A DNA stretch of 64,000 nt. Source: Apium graveolens. Its lineage: Eukaryota > Streptophyta > Magnoliopsida > Apiales > Apiaceae. Under the pieces are notes generated by a model. That model was not told the DNA's origin and searched no databases. It saw only the letters and a list, made by a program, of their open reading frames with translations. Shown piece after piece: positions 45,316 to 55,989 of this stretch. The stretch spans positions 169,960,518 through 170,024,517 of the forward strand of contig NC_133650.1 of assembly GCF_009905375.1 (NCBI RefSeq). The letters are read 5' to 3'. The translations under genes and the position numbers were made by a program. Position 1 is the first letter of the stretch. The number at the start of each line of letters is the position of its first letter.

Positions 45316-46579
45316 CTATCAGCTGGTCGATGTTGGGTAGGGGGTAGGAGTCTTTAGGGCACACTGAATTGAGACTTGTGTAATCAACACACATTCTCCA
45401 CTTCCCGTTGGGCTTCTTGACTAGTACAACATTTGCTAGCCAATCTGGGTACTTAATTTCGCAAATGATATCTGCCTTCAACAATTTTTCCACTTCTTGA
45501 TCAATTGCTTGCTGTCTCTCCGGGGCAAAGTTTCTTCGCTTCTGCTTGATGGGTCTTTTTTTTGGATATACGTCCAGGCTGTGCATTGCAACAGATTCAT
45601 CAATCCCTGGCATGTCCTTCGGGAACCAGGCGAATACATCAACATATTCTTTTAATAGATCAATAAGCGCTTTCTGAAAAGTGGCTTCCAGGCCCTTGCC
45701 GATTTTGACCTTCCGGGTGGGATTCCCGGGCTCCAGCTCAACTTCCATTGTCTGTTGGGCAGGTTCGACTTTTGTCTTTTCTTTGGTTTCCACAAACTTC
45801 TGAATCTGGGCATCAGCATTGGTTACGATGTACCCCGAATCTTCGATCATATTCACATCTAATCTGGCCCTTTTATTGAGATGTTCACGATGTTTTTTTC
45901 TGCTTTGTCCCTTAGATAGGGGCATTATCTTCTTTCTGTTTTCTGGTTCTGTTTCTGCCATGACCAAGGCTTGGCCATAACACCTCCCTGCCATCTCTCT
46001 GTCTCCTTTCAATTCCCCAATACCTCCCGGGGTGGGGAATTTAAGCTTTAAGTGAATTGTTGAGGGGAATGCCCTAAGTTTGGTGATCGTGGGCCTTCCA
46101 AGGATCATGTTATATGATGAGCTTGCGCTTATCACGTAGAACTTCATTATGTGAGAGACCTGTTGGGGTGCGGTTCCAAAGATAATGGGAAGATAAATGA
46201 TACCCCGGATTGGAATCATTGTATTCCCGAATCCATACAAGGGGTCTTTGAGGCAGGGGTCCATGCGGAGGTGTCCAAACTCCATCATGTTAAGTGTGTG
46301 CTCGAATACTATATTAGCAAAGGAACCATTATCAACTAAAATTCTTTTTACCTCGTTATTTGCCACATCCAGGGTTACCACCAAGGCCTGGTTGTGATCT
46401 GGATTGAGTCCTTCAAAATCAGAGTTGGAGAAGTATATTGGTTCATCCTCAAAAGGTTGGATCATCATCACATCATTATCTGGATCCGGGCTCCTAGGTG
46501 GGGAGGTCGTGCCTCCGAAGACAACGTTTACCACATTTTTGCTGCCCCCGGGGCCCTGTCCTTGTCATTTAACCTCCTT
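45316..46579 (-). pseudogene. Protease and N-terminal RT of element D pol
   Basis: One long open frame (to 46534 and slightly beyond). It has a protease region with ILVDNGSFANIVF, where the usual T/S/G after Asp is Asn, and a later YNMILGRP motif. A linker follows, then the RT start with AIDQEVEKLLKADIICE and NGKWRMCVDYTSLN. It runs out of frame near 45310. The Asp-Asn-Gly in the protease is unusual and may be inactive. Confidence 0.83.
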
Positions 46580-48131
46580 TGAAGATACTAATTCATGTTT
46601 CCTTTCTTGACTTGATCTTCGATGAACATTTTGAGAGAGAAACAGTTTTCCGTTGTATGCCCATGATCTTCGTGATACCCACAATGTTTGTCTCGGACCC
46701 TGTTCTCAGGAGGCGCAAGTAAAGGTTTTTGAATAAAATGGTTTACCATTAACTTCGCACAAGATGTCAGCCCGGGATCTATTGAGGGGTGTCCACTCCG
46801 GCTCTGGTTTGGGCTCTCTCTTAGCCTTGGGTTTCCATTCATTCTTTCTGGGTTCAGGGTAACTGTCCCAGGGTGGGGTGCCCTGAGATTGTTGGATGTA
46901 ATTCGCTTGTCTATCTAACTTGAATCTTTTTTCTTTCCGGGACGACGAGGGACGCTCCGGAGACTCATCATCATCGTGGATTCTCCTGTTCATCTTTATT
47001 GACTTGAGAAAATCATTTTCTTTTATGAACTTTGATGCCAAGGCATAAGCAGATGTTAAGCTCTAGGGCTCTTTGTGAATCAGGTCTTTGACATATCCTT
47101 CACAAGATATTGGATGCAAGTTCCTTCGAAAGATGTTTACAGCTTCCTTTTATTCCAAGTTGGAGAGCTGGTTGACTACTTCCTGGAATCTTTTGATGAA
47201 TTCGGGAAATGACTTTTTACTCCTCTGCTGGATTGTCTCCAGGTGGCACATTTGCAGCTCGTTCATTCGGTTGGCCCTGAATCTTTTTAAGAATATTTCG
47301 CGGAAATCTTTCCAGGAATCCACACTTTGGGATTGAATTCGGCTGAACCATTTTTGAGCCCCGCCTTTAAGTGTTGATGCGAAGAAACGACATCTTGTGA
47401 GGTCGCTGTAATCATAAATGTTGGAGATTTGTTCAAAATAATTTAGATGCTCTTCGGGGTCAGCCAACCCATCAAAGGAGTCGAAATTGAAGTGTTTGAG
47501 CCCTGATTCTCTAGGGGTGGACTCTAAATTTCTGGTGAAGGGGGTCGTCGCCGCACCAACTTCCATGTCACATTCTACCTTCCTTTCCAGATCGCGGAGA
47601 GCCCGAGCCAATTGCTCTTGTTTGGATTCTTTTTCAGGCTCTGAATCCGAGGAAACATGAATTCGGTGGGACATCCCCGATTCGCTTTTCGATAATTTCT
47701 TTAGCCCTGGCTTCTTCTTCTTTCTGAATCCTGTCTCGGAAGGAAGCTCTTTTGATTTCATCCCGGGCGTCTTCTTGAGGTCTCTTCAGATTTTTTGCAA
47801 TTCGATCCAGGACTGATCCCCGGGATTCCCCAGAACGCTCCTCCTGATCCCCTGGGCGGGTCTCAGGTTCAGCATTATGCTTTTCCTTCCACAGGTTCAT
47901 TGCAGCTTGTATCTGATCCGGGGTCATGTCCCCCCAGGGGTTGGCCGAAGTTTCGGCGTACTTGTGAGCAGCTTTCTCAATGGTTAGTCTTTGATCTCCT
48001 GGTTGGAGATTTTGAGAGGGAGTCCGGGTTATGGGGGTCCTTCATCCACATCCTCCATTTCTCCGTCCCTGGGATGGGGCGGAGGCGGCAGGAAGGCGGA
48101 AACAGCTCTCTTGCTCTTTCTTGACGTCATG
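46580..48131 (-). pseudogene. Gag of element D
   Basis: Starts at the ATG at 48131 (MTSRKSKRAV), with at least four frame breaks or stops before protease. A central block HLNYFEQISNIYDY...FFASTLKGGAQKWF matches the retrotransposon gag family. A CCHC-like zinc site (CGYHEDHGHTTENC, C-x3-H form) lies near 46650. The start and gag identity are clear, but no complete protein can be made. Confidence 0.8.
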
Positions 48132-48420
48132 GTTGTTTAACAATATTGCAAATTTATAGTAATGTACTCGCAACTTCAAACACTAATACAAGTTTTTTAG
48201 ATCTAAAGAACGTTGTAACTGACTACTAAGAGCTCCAGTACTATTATAATGTTATGACTAGAGTGGTTAAACAAGATCCACTAACGGTATTTAAAGCAAG
48301 TAAGTTCAGGGTAAAAGTAGATCTAAGAGATTAAGAGCGAAACCCTTACTGGAGTGTAGTATTCTGATTTCCTGGGCGGCATATCAGCGGCGAGTATAAA
48401 CACCACTGGATGGAGGTTCA
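48132..48420 (-). other. 5' leader of element D
   Basis: 289 bp between gag ATG and primer site. No coding frame seen. Confidence 0.6.
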
Positions 48421-48440
48421 ACCCCTCTTTCTAGCGCCAA
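48421..48440 (-). other. Primer binding site candidate of element D
   Basis: The minus strand reads TTGGCGCTAGAAAGAGGGGT directly after the LTR end. The opening TGGCGC is typical of Tat-type primer sites. I do not assign the tRNA. Confidence 0.6.
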
Positions 48441-48704
48441 TGATAATCCCAGAACACCCTGGAGTCCCTTGTTTGACCCGGACTCAAACACCGTTTGGAC
48501 AGAACCATTGGCGGCGTGCGGTGTAGCTGTAAGGTGGGAACCTACAGAACAGAATCGGAGGGGGCGACGTCCCCGCGGCACCTCCGGTGTGAGAATGAGA
48601 AAGGGTTTTGAAGGAGAAAGGGGTAAAACGGGGATTATGCGAATATATTGTGGTGTGTGTATATGTGTGTGTATTAGAGATGAAGTAACCCCTTATACCC
48701 CTTT

Positions 48705-48712
48705 TGTTTATA
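48705..48712 (-). promoter_or_regulatory. Candidate TATA box in the D LTR
   Basis: The minus strand reads TATAAACA, with a second TATAAG about 13 bp downstream. Position within the LTR is plausible; no other support. Confidence 0.35.
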
Positions 48713-49090
48713 GGCTTCTCATTAGAGTTTAGGGGTTTATACCTTTTGATCTAGACCGTATGTGTGTTTTTTGGACTGTAGGACATGTGGACGCCCATGA
48801 TAAGCCGGTGTACTATTGAATCCGGACCAGAGGAAAGTTCTGGATCCGGGATCACTACGCCATAGATTGCTTTAAGTAACACCCAAACTTTGTTGTTATA
48901 GACCCGAAAAAATATTGCTAAAGACCCAAAAAGGGCTAAGACAACATCAGAGCTATGTTGACCTGTAGTTAGTTAGTATAAGTATCTATAACAACACAGT
49001 GACTATTCTATTACAACACAGCATATCCTGTTAGAATAAATATCAATAGCAACATACTTTGGTCGCTATAATAACATACTAAGTGTGTTG

Positions 49091-50490
49091 CAATTGAGAA
49101 TTTCTTTCAGAAATGTAGGCCCAACAAATGGGCCCCATTCTGGTACAAAATTGATATGGGTAATGGGACCCACATAAATAATTCTTAAAAATTCATATTA
49201 AATAATTTATTTTTGTTGTTTTTTCTTTTATTTTCATAAATATGATCTTAAATAGTCAAATGTTTAAATCCAAAAATGAATTGAGATACTCCAAAAATAA
49301 TTAAATTAATATCTCAATTAAAATCAATAAATATGAACTCATGAATTATTACAATAAAATAAAGTAAGTTTTGTAAAAATATATTCTAGTATCAACAAGT
49401 TCTATTGTATCACATAGTGTTGTTAGAGTGGAGCCGTCTCCCTGCTCCTAGGCTGCTTTTGTTATCACCTCCCTTCCGTCTCTCATCTTTGCGTTTGTGA
49501 TCACGTTTTCGCTAATCATGTATCATAAACTAATATGTATAACTCTCCACTTGCCTAATCAGACACTGCGTGATAAATTCAGGTCCATCTGCCCACGCTG
49601 TCCTCATTTGACGAACCCCATGCCTGAAATGTGCAAAAGTATGCGTTAACAATTAGATGTTACATTAAACTTAGGCTAACACTGCCCACGCTGCCCACGC
49701 TTGGTTGGCTTGTATATCTAGTATATAATAGACAAGGATCAAAATATGGACACTAATAAGGCCAGGCTAGCGCAACACTACCAAAAAAATCACAAGCTTG
49801 TCGTACCATGAGTCCACATGAGTACATGACGAAAATACCAAACTCATTAAAAAACTGAAGAAGTACACTGGAAGGCAGACAAGCAACTAACATTAACATC
49901 TTTAAAGTTACACTAAATTAGCTGTTACATTGAGCCTTCCTGTTTATATACAGATGCTAAAATCCAACCAAGGCCAAAGATTTACCTATAAAGTGCAGAG
50001 ATGGGCAACTAATTGCGTTGGAGAATGCCTTGGCTTGTAACCCAGGGAGTGCAGCTGATAAAAATGATCCCTAAAAAATCAAGAATAAAACATAGAGTTG
50101 ACATTTGACAATTTGCGGTATATCCTAAAGTGATTTCAAATTAAGGCCACAAGCTGGTTTCAAATCCATTCAAATTCAGAGAGTCCTGTTTTACAGGAGT
50201 TGTACCTGGACCTGCTATTACCTGTACCTGAACATGTTTCTGCCGCTAAAAATGACAAGATTAAAACATGAAAATGGCAGACTCCAAAGGTTATACATAA
50301 TTCTAAAACATTTTCAACAATGATTAATAATTTTTTATGAATATGCTGTAACATAAAGATTTTACCAATTAAAACTGTTCCAAATATCCATCTAACAAGC
50401 TAGTATCAGACAAGTTAGTTGGGGTGTATACAAGAAAGCCTCATACAAATATAAAAAAACAATTACTTAACCTAAAAAGAACCGACTTAC
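49091..50490. other. Left interior of element F
   Basis: 1.4 kb of AT-rich sequence without a convincing frame. A GC-richer stretch (49425-49520) and a part near 50160-50230 could hold further exon pieces on the minus strand, but I could not define splice sites for them. Confidence 0.4.
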
Positions 50491-50524
50491 AGGTGGTACT
50501 GGAGACCTGGATCTTGACTGAGAT
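50491..50524 (-). pseudogene. Small exon-like piece f in element F
   Basis: 34 bp on the minus strand, flanked by CTTTTGCAG before and GTAAGT after. It encodes an SR-like SQSRSRSPVPP. Short, so only moderately convincing. Confidence 0.45.
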
Positions 50525-50802
50525 CTGCAAAAGTTCCAGAAACAACTCATTTTAATATCCAAATATTCCTTTTAACAGAGATCCAAGAGCCTTGATGCGA
50601 CTTCCACGTGAGAGTTACAATATAAAGAGAAAAAACCAGAAATATTATAGCATCAGATAATTCAGATATTTGGATAGAAGGAGAAAGTTAGTCTGACTAA
50701 TTTATAAATAAATATTCTGATATTTGAACTGTGAACCTGAAGAGTAGAAGCATGCCGGTACAAAAGATTTTTGTATTGTACAGAGTATGAACTTACTATT
50801 AC

Positions 50803-50870
50803 CCGCTGCTGTTTCTCAGAAGGATTTAAAGGACAATCAATTGAAACTACTGAGTAGAAAATATATTAGG
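50803..50870 (-). pseudogene. Duplicated exon-like piece e' in element F
   Basis: 68 bp between AG and GT. It is a diverged copy of 51067-51135, with a stop in the matching frame and one base missing, so this copy is dead. Confidence 0.5.
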
Positions 50871-51066
50871 CTACAATAATTAGTGACCTTGGGGTTGTGA
50901 CTATTAGTCGACAGATAGGTAAAACAAATTTTTCACGAGCCCTTCTACCACAGATAGGTACGTTTTTTAAACTGGAAAACCTGAAGAATAGAAGCATACC
51001 ATATTTGAATTGTACAAAGTATAAACTTACTAATTTAACAAAAAAAAAGTATAAACTTACTATTAC

Positions 51067-51135
51067 CTGCTGCTGTTCCTCAGTAGGATTTAGAGGGACA
51101 ACCAATTGAAACTTCCGAGTAGAAATAATATTAGG
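51067..51135 (-). pseudogene. Exon-like piece e in element F
   Basis: 69 bp (23 codons) preceded by TATTGCAG and followed by GTAATAG on the minus strand. It encodes PNIISTRKFQLVVPLNPTEE and QQQ. I do not recognise the family. Confidence 0.5.
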
Positions 51136-51348
51136 CTGCAATAGTTAGTGGCATTGGGGTTGTGACTATTAGTCGATGAAAGCTAGATCTAAGTTTTAAA
51201 GGTGCCTGAGGCTGCCTGCCCTGTCCCTGAAGCAGATGAAAAACACAATAGGATACTATATCATGGTTGAAGTAACGTATCGAGTCTAAAACTATTAAGA
51301 ACTAAGAAACATGATATCAGGCCTAGACAGGGGCATTAAAAATATTAC

Positions 51349-51499
51349 CATTTCGGAGTTTACTGAAGTCATCAGATAATTCAGGTTCCCCATGATCATC
51401 CTCTTGGAATGGAGGTTCCAAGACTGAGATTGGACTTGGTTGCTCCTGGTTCTCAATAGGAACTACAAATGGACAGGACTTTGTTGCTGAGAATCTAGC
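51349..51499 (-). pseudogene. Exon-like piece c in element F: TRM/DUF4378-type motif
   Basis: 151 bp open on the minus strand, between CATTTTGCAG and GTAATATT. It encodes a peptide with QPSPISVLEPPFQEDD. The block PSP[IV]SVLE-x-[PS]F is a recurring motif in plant TRM (TON1-recruiting) and DUF4378 proteins, which act at cortical microtubules. The match rests on this motif alone. It is a captured piece, with no complete gene around it. Confidence 0.55.
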
Positions 51500-52407
51500 C
51501 TGCAAAATGTAGAGAACTTACGTCAAATGATTGACAAAGCTCACAACGTTAGAACTATTTCGTATATCATTGTTAATAAAACAAAATTTATGTCAAATTT
51601 TTACAATCATCCATTATTAAAGGTGTCCAACATTCATCTATGCCACAAGTAATTCACTGAATTTGCATGTTACAACTTACAACTACAGTGATAGGCCAAT
51701 AATCTTTCAACTATATTTTTCCTCTGAAATTTTTTACTATTACCTCAAATGCAACAGAATGCAAAGTTATTCAGAAAACTTCTTTGAAAACACTTTCTTA
51801 GACTTAAAGCAAGAAAACTTTCATAGACTCCAGCATCCATCTTTCGTCCAGTCAAGTAACATTCTCCAGAACCATACACGAGAATAAAAGATAACATGCC
51901 ACACTACAATACAATATCATAACTAGCTCAAAAGAAGACGCAAGATATTATAATTAAATGGCAAGCATTACTACCACAGCCATTTCCAAGAATTCAAAAA
52001 CCAAAATTTTTAACTGAAATAAGCACAATTGATATGTTCAACAAACTCATACACTGACCAAATAGTTTAAAAACAAGAAGATCCCTAAGAATTAGTATAT
52101 CATCGTAGATGTATGTCTAATATATCAACACCAAATATGTCATGTTATAATTTAAAGCAAAAAGTTAAAATCAATTTAGTAATTAAATTTCAAAACAAAT
52201 ACTTTGTAGCTATGCTTTTTAATGCTAACAATCCACCAACCAAAATCAAACCATAAGCCTGCTACAATCTCAACCAAGACCTAACAAACACTTCGATATT
52301 AAGAAAAAAACCAGTATGCTAGATTAATAAGTTTGCATAGAACCAAAGATAATACATCAAAGAGTGGAAATTGCAGATAAGATCAAATACATATTCTCTT
52401 GAGATAC

Positions 52408-52515
52408 CTTGGGATGACCCATGCCTTCTTCAGGTTCGTCTACGATCGAATGCAAAGTTGATGCTTTGTTTGATGATTCAAGCGGATCAGTCAATTCCCC
52501 TGCTGCTTCAAACCT
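52408..52515 (-). pseudogene. Exon-like piece b in element F
   Basis: On the minus strand it encodes ELTDPLESSNKASTLHSIV and DEPEEGMGHPK before a GTATCT donor. The acceptor is one of several AGs near 52505-52520. Likely upstream of piece c in the same captured gene; family not recognised. Confidence 0.45.
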
Positions 52516-52611
52516 TAAATTCACAAGGGGTGAGAGAGATAGAGTGATAGATTGAGGGAGGGAGACAGAGAGAGAGAGACATAGCGAGTGGGTGAGAGAG
52601 ACGGAATTAAC

Positions 52612-52680
52612 CTGAACTCGATGCTCCTTGAACCCTAATTTCCGCCGCTTTTTCTCAAAGGAGACTGAGGATGAGATTAT
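52612..52680 (-). pseudogene. Exon-like piece a in element F (possible first exon)
   Basis: The minus strand encodes a basic stretch (SFEKKRRKLGFKEHRVQ) ending at CAG before GTTAAT. A CT-rich intron or leader follows (52520-52605). No ATG is certain in front of it. Confidence 0.4.
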
Positions 52681-53486
52681 AACTTTTCCCAAAATAATTT
52701 CCCTCTTTACTTTTGTCCAAAATTTTCAAGTCTCCCGCCCAAACCAATTTTTCTGCAGCCCAATCCATTTAGCTTTTCACCAAGTCAAGCCCATTTAATT
52801 TTCCATTCAGCCCATCGCATTTAATTTATTATTATTTCATTTTTTTATCCAAATATTTCTAATCTTTATAATTCTGCATATTATAATTATTACAATAAAA
52901 CTATGGATTAGTTTGTAAAAATAAATAATTAGATCATAATAAATAATTAAAGAAGTAATTTTATAATAAAAATTATTTAAATTTATCAAAATAATTATTA
53001 AATAATTTTATATTTAAATAAAACTATTTTACTTGTTACGATATGTTCATAAATCAATTATTTGATATAATAATACTTTCCAAGACAAATCCATGAATTA
53101 TTTATTCAAATCAAATATTTATAAAATTAAATTTTATTTTTGTATTAAATTTAAAATTTCCTTTATTCTTAGTCTATAGCAACACACTGTATCATGTTAC
53201 CTCTACTTAACACCTGTGACCTATGGCAACACAGTATTGTAGGTTTAGTAACCCGAATAGTGTAGGTGTTGTGATATGGTGAAAATTTCACATCTATAGT
53301 AACATAATCTTAGCTAACACCCCCTCAAATGTTCAGTTAGGTCATCTATGGCGTAGTGGGTATCTAGACGGTGGTGATACTGCCACGTGTCCTGGGGTCT
53401 TCCAGGGTTATTGCTGAATGCCCACTGGGCCCTTCTTATTGGGCCTTGGGCTCTTACTGTTGGGTCTGTGATATTATGGGCTATCA

Positions 53487-55474
53487 ATTAGTATGTGTTG
53501 TTAAATAGTTAACTAGCATAATAACCCGTGTGAGGCACGGGTCATTTTGTAGAATTTTTTTATGCATCATGTAATGTTTTTCATTATTTTCTTATTTGTA
53601 AATGTTGTATAATGTCTAATGTATGTCAAATACAAGTTGATTGTTTATCAATTTGTATTATTTTCATAAAAGCCAATACCAAATTACACAACGTTTCAAA
53701 TATAACTCATTAGCAAAAATATATATATATATATATTCTTGTTTGTGTTGTATAATTTGTATTTAATTAATGAATATAAATAGGGTAGTCAGTGTACGTT
53801 TAAAACGAAACGATTATACTTAATATGTAGAATGCCGTTAGTATGTTTATATATAGAAAGTTAAAAAATAAAATTTATGTTGAATACAGAGTTAACAAAA
53901 AATTTTGAGTTTTATTTAAATAAACCATATGTACTGGTATATATTATTACTGAGTTCACTACTAACTTACAATTAACTTATTCAATTTAAAAAGATAAAA
54001 AATGCATAATTGAAGTCAAGATGACTTGCAATCATAATATACAATAATGTAAAATTTACACTATTGTTAATATAAAAGTTGATTTTAATGAAAAAGGTTA
54101 GTTTTTGAAATTCAACGTATGTATGCATGGAAAAATGTTAGTTTTTTATTTACACTACGGTTACCAAAGTAACATTAAGTTAAGTGTGTGTGTTTGTCAG
54201 CATGTAAATTGTCGTATGTTACATTTTCTTAGTAAATTACGATGGTTTCAATTATTTATATGCTAAATATCTGATTTATGTACATGTATAATCACTATTA
54301 ACATTTAGTGAGACAAATGATTACTTATAAACATGCATTTATAATTATTCGAAAATTAAAATTATATAATAAATAAATTGCAATAATTTAAATATGGTAT
54401 TCAAACAATCTATATCTAGTTTTTACGCAACTGAGTATCGATCATGGTTGTAATATAAAAATAAATTATATATTATAAAGACTTATTATTGATATTTATG
54501 ATTTTTATTTCAAGGATTCCAAGGAAAAATTATAATTATATCGTTATTTAAACCGTTTTAAGTTTCCTTTATTACTACTCTAATATTTATTCATATAATA
54601 ATTTGATAACAGTGTATATTATTCTCCTAAAATTAAATATTTTTTAATTTGGTAAAATTTTATAAATATCAGTTGAACTGATTAATTTATTCATATTATT
54701 GAACACTATATATTTTTTATTTAAATAATATAAAATTCATTGAATCAAATGTTACAATATAGTATAGATATAACTTTTATTTGAATAATTCAAAATATAA
54801 AAATAATTCAAAATATTTGTACAATATTATCTTGATAAATGAATATTATTTATATAGAAGTTTTTTTTAAAAGCTAGTTTTTTTAAAGTGAAAAATAAAA
54901 AAATAAATCGATTTAATATATCATCGTAGTTTTAAAAAATCTCTTGAGATCTCATATCAAATTTCAAATATTTTTAAAATCGGGACAAGTCCCAAAAATA
55001 ATAATGCGCTACCAGTGAAGTTAGTAATTTTAATATAAATAATTAATTGACTTGATCTTATAAACACCTCAAACACATTAATTTATATTAACATAAGATG
55101 TTAAAAAAATTCACATTATTAGTAACATATTTTCGCCGAACTTGTAATTTAAATTTACTAAACGCAGAATGTGACGATGTTTTTTGGCCGGGTCATGTAG
55201 TCAAATTTTGAGTATTTTAATTATTTTTTATAATAATAAAATATGTTAAAAATATATGAGATACATTTTTAAACTAAAAAAAGATTAATAAATAAGATAA
55301 TAATTCATTTATGTACTATGTCTAATTTTGTATCCAGAATTTAATTCTTTAAAATTAATTGTACAAATATTCAAGTAACAATATTTAAGTAACTATCTTT
55401 TTTTACAGAATTCAAGTAACTATCTTTAAAGTTAAATAAAATATTCATTTAGCACGATTACATATTATGTGTAT
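53487..55474. other. AT-rich intergenic DNA, possible Helitron piece
   Basis: About 2 kb, strongly AT-rich, no coding frame on either strand. At 53524-53542 there is a perfect 7-bp hairpin, ACCCGTG-tgagg-CACGGGT. Hairpins of this sequence are common near the 5' end of plant Helitrons. A 3' end with CTRR and hairpin was not securely found. Confidence 0.35.
55470..55474. repeat. Target site duplication of element H, left copy
   Basis: TGTAT, identical to 58032-58036. Confidence 0.9.
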
Positions 55475-55968
55475 TGTTATGCCACATTTTGGCATATCTT
55501 AATTATCTCCAAATTTTCTAATATTATTAATTATTAATTCCGATTAATAATTTGAACCTAATGCGCAAGTTTTATCCTCTGTCTGAAATGAGGAAAAAAT
55601 CAATCAGAACGAATAAATTACGAAAAATATCTCGAAACGATATCTTTCAAATCAGAAAGATATCACAACTTCAAGATTAAATCAAATAAAATCAGTAATC
55701 AAGCAAATTAACGAAACTTATCCCTAAAGTCTCTCAGGGATAGCCCCGAATTTCACAGAACTGCGTAGGCTTGATCTAATATAAATTGGTATGCAGACAT
55801 CTTGGCAAAAGGATCCGATACACCGAGACAAATCGAGACACCTCCCAAGTCATCCACCCGATTTTTTATAAACCCTAATCCCCGAAAAATAGCCACATTA
55901 ATACGAATCACGCTCTACTATTTCAGCAACCTCCGATTTCGTGTTGTTACGAAATTCCTCCAACAACA
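55475..55968 (+). repeat. 5' LTR of element H
   Basis: TGTTATGCCACATTTTGGCA at the start (with an inverted GCCA...TGGC pair) and CTCCAACAACA at the end. Confidence 0.92.
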
Positions 55969-55970
55969 TT

Positions 55971-55989
55971 TGGTGCTACAATGAGGGGC
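55971..55989 (+). other. Primer binding site candidate of element H
   Basis: TGGTGCTACAATGAGGGGC, two bases after the LTR. The TGGTGCT opening resembles sites of Gypsy elements; the tRNA is not assigned. Confidence 0.5.

Larger units (their letters stand above)
50734..51178 (-). repeat. Tandem duplication carrying an exon in element F
   Basis: About 200-220 bp at 50734-50952 recurs, diverged, at 50978-51178. Each copy has one exon-like piece on the minus strand. Confidence 0.7.
48853..53358. mobile_element. Element F: non-autonomous CACTA transposon with gene fragments
   Basis: Perfect 15-bp inverted ends CACTACGCCATAGAT (48853-48867 and 53344-53358 inverted). Both subterminal regions carry repeated TATAGCAACA / TATAACAACA-like motifs in both directions (48885-49090 and 53170-53320), the usual transposase binding region of CACTA elements. 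The flanking 3 bp are GAT on the left and GGT on the right, one base off a perfect duplication. No transposase domain is visible. The interior contains minus-strand exon-like pieces bounded by GT/AG signals. Confidence 0.85.
44120..53486 (-). mobile_element. Element D: Tat-type Gypsy retrotransposon, 3' half outside window
   Basis: On the minus strand it shows a 5' LTR (53486 down to 48441, interrupted by F), a primer-site candidate, gag, protease, reverse transcriptase, RNase H and a second RNase H. C interrupts it at 44120; the integrase and 3' LTR lie left of the window. The second, plant-type RNase H after the first marks the Tat/Ogre/Retand branch. Frameshifts in gag and RT show decay. 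The right duplication copy would be ATTAG (53487-53491). Confidence 0.87.
48441..53486 (-). repeat. 5' LTR of element D, split by CACTA element F
   Basis: On the minus strand it begins TGATAGCCC at 53486 and ends GGGATTATCA at 48441, giving matched TGATA...TATCA ends. Removing F (48853-53358) and one 3-bp duplication leaves about 537 bp, a normal LTR size. The join is supported only by these ends and the flanking primer site, since the second LTR is outside the window. Confidence 0.72.

Noticed and set aside
48469..48732. 87-codon plus-strand ORF in the D LTR
   Set aside because: It lies inside LTR sequence, overlaps the LTR end and shows no protein family features.
52357..52692. 111-codon ORF on the minus strand as a single exon
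   Set aside because: It reads through a CT-rich repeat that is bounded by GT and AG signals. It fits better as two exon pieces with an intron.
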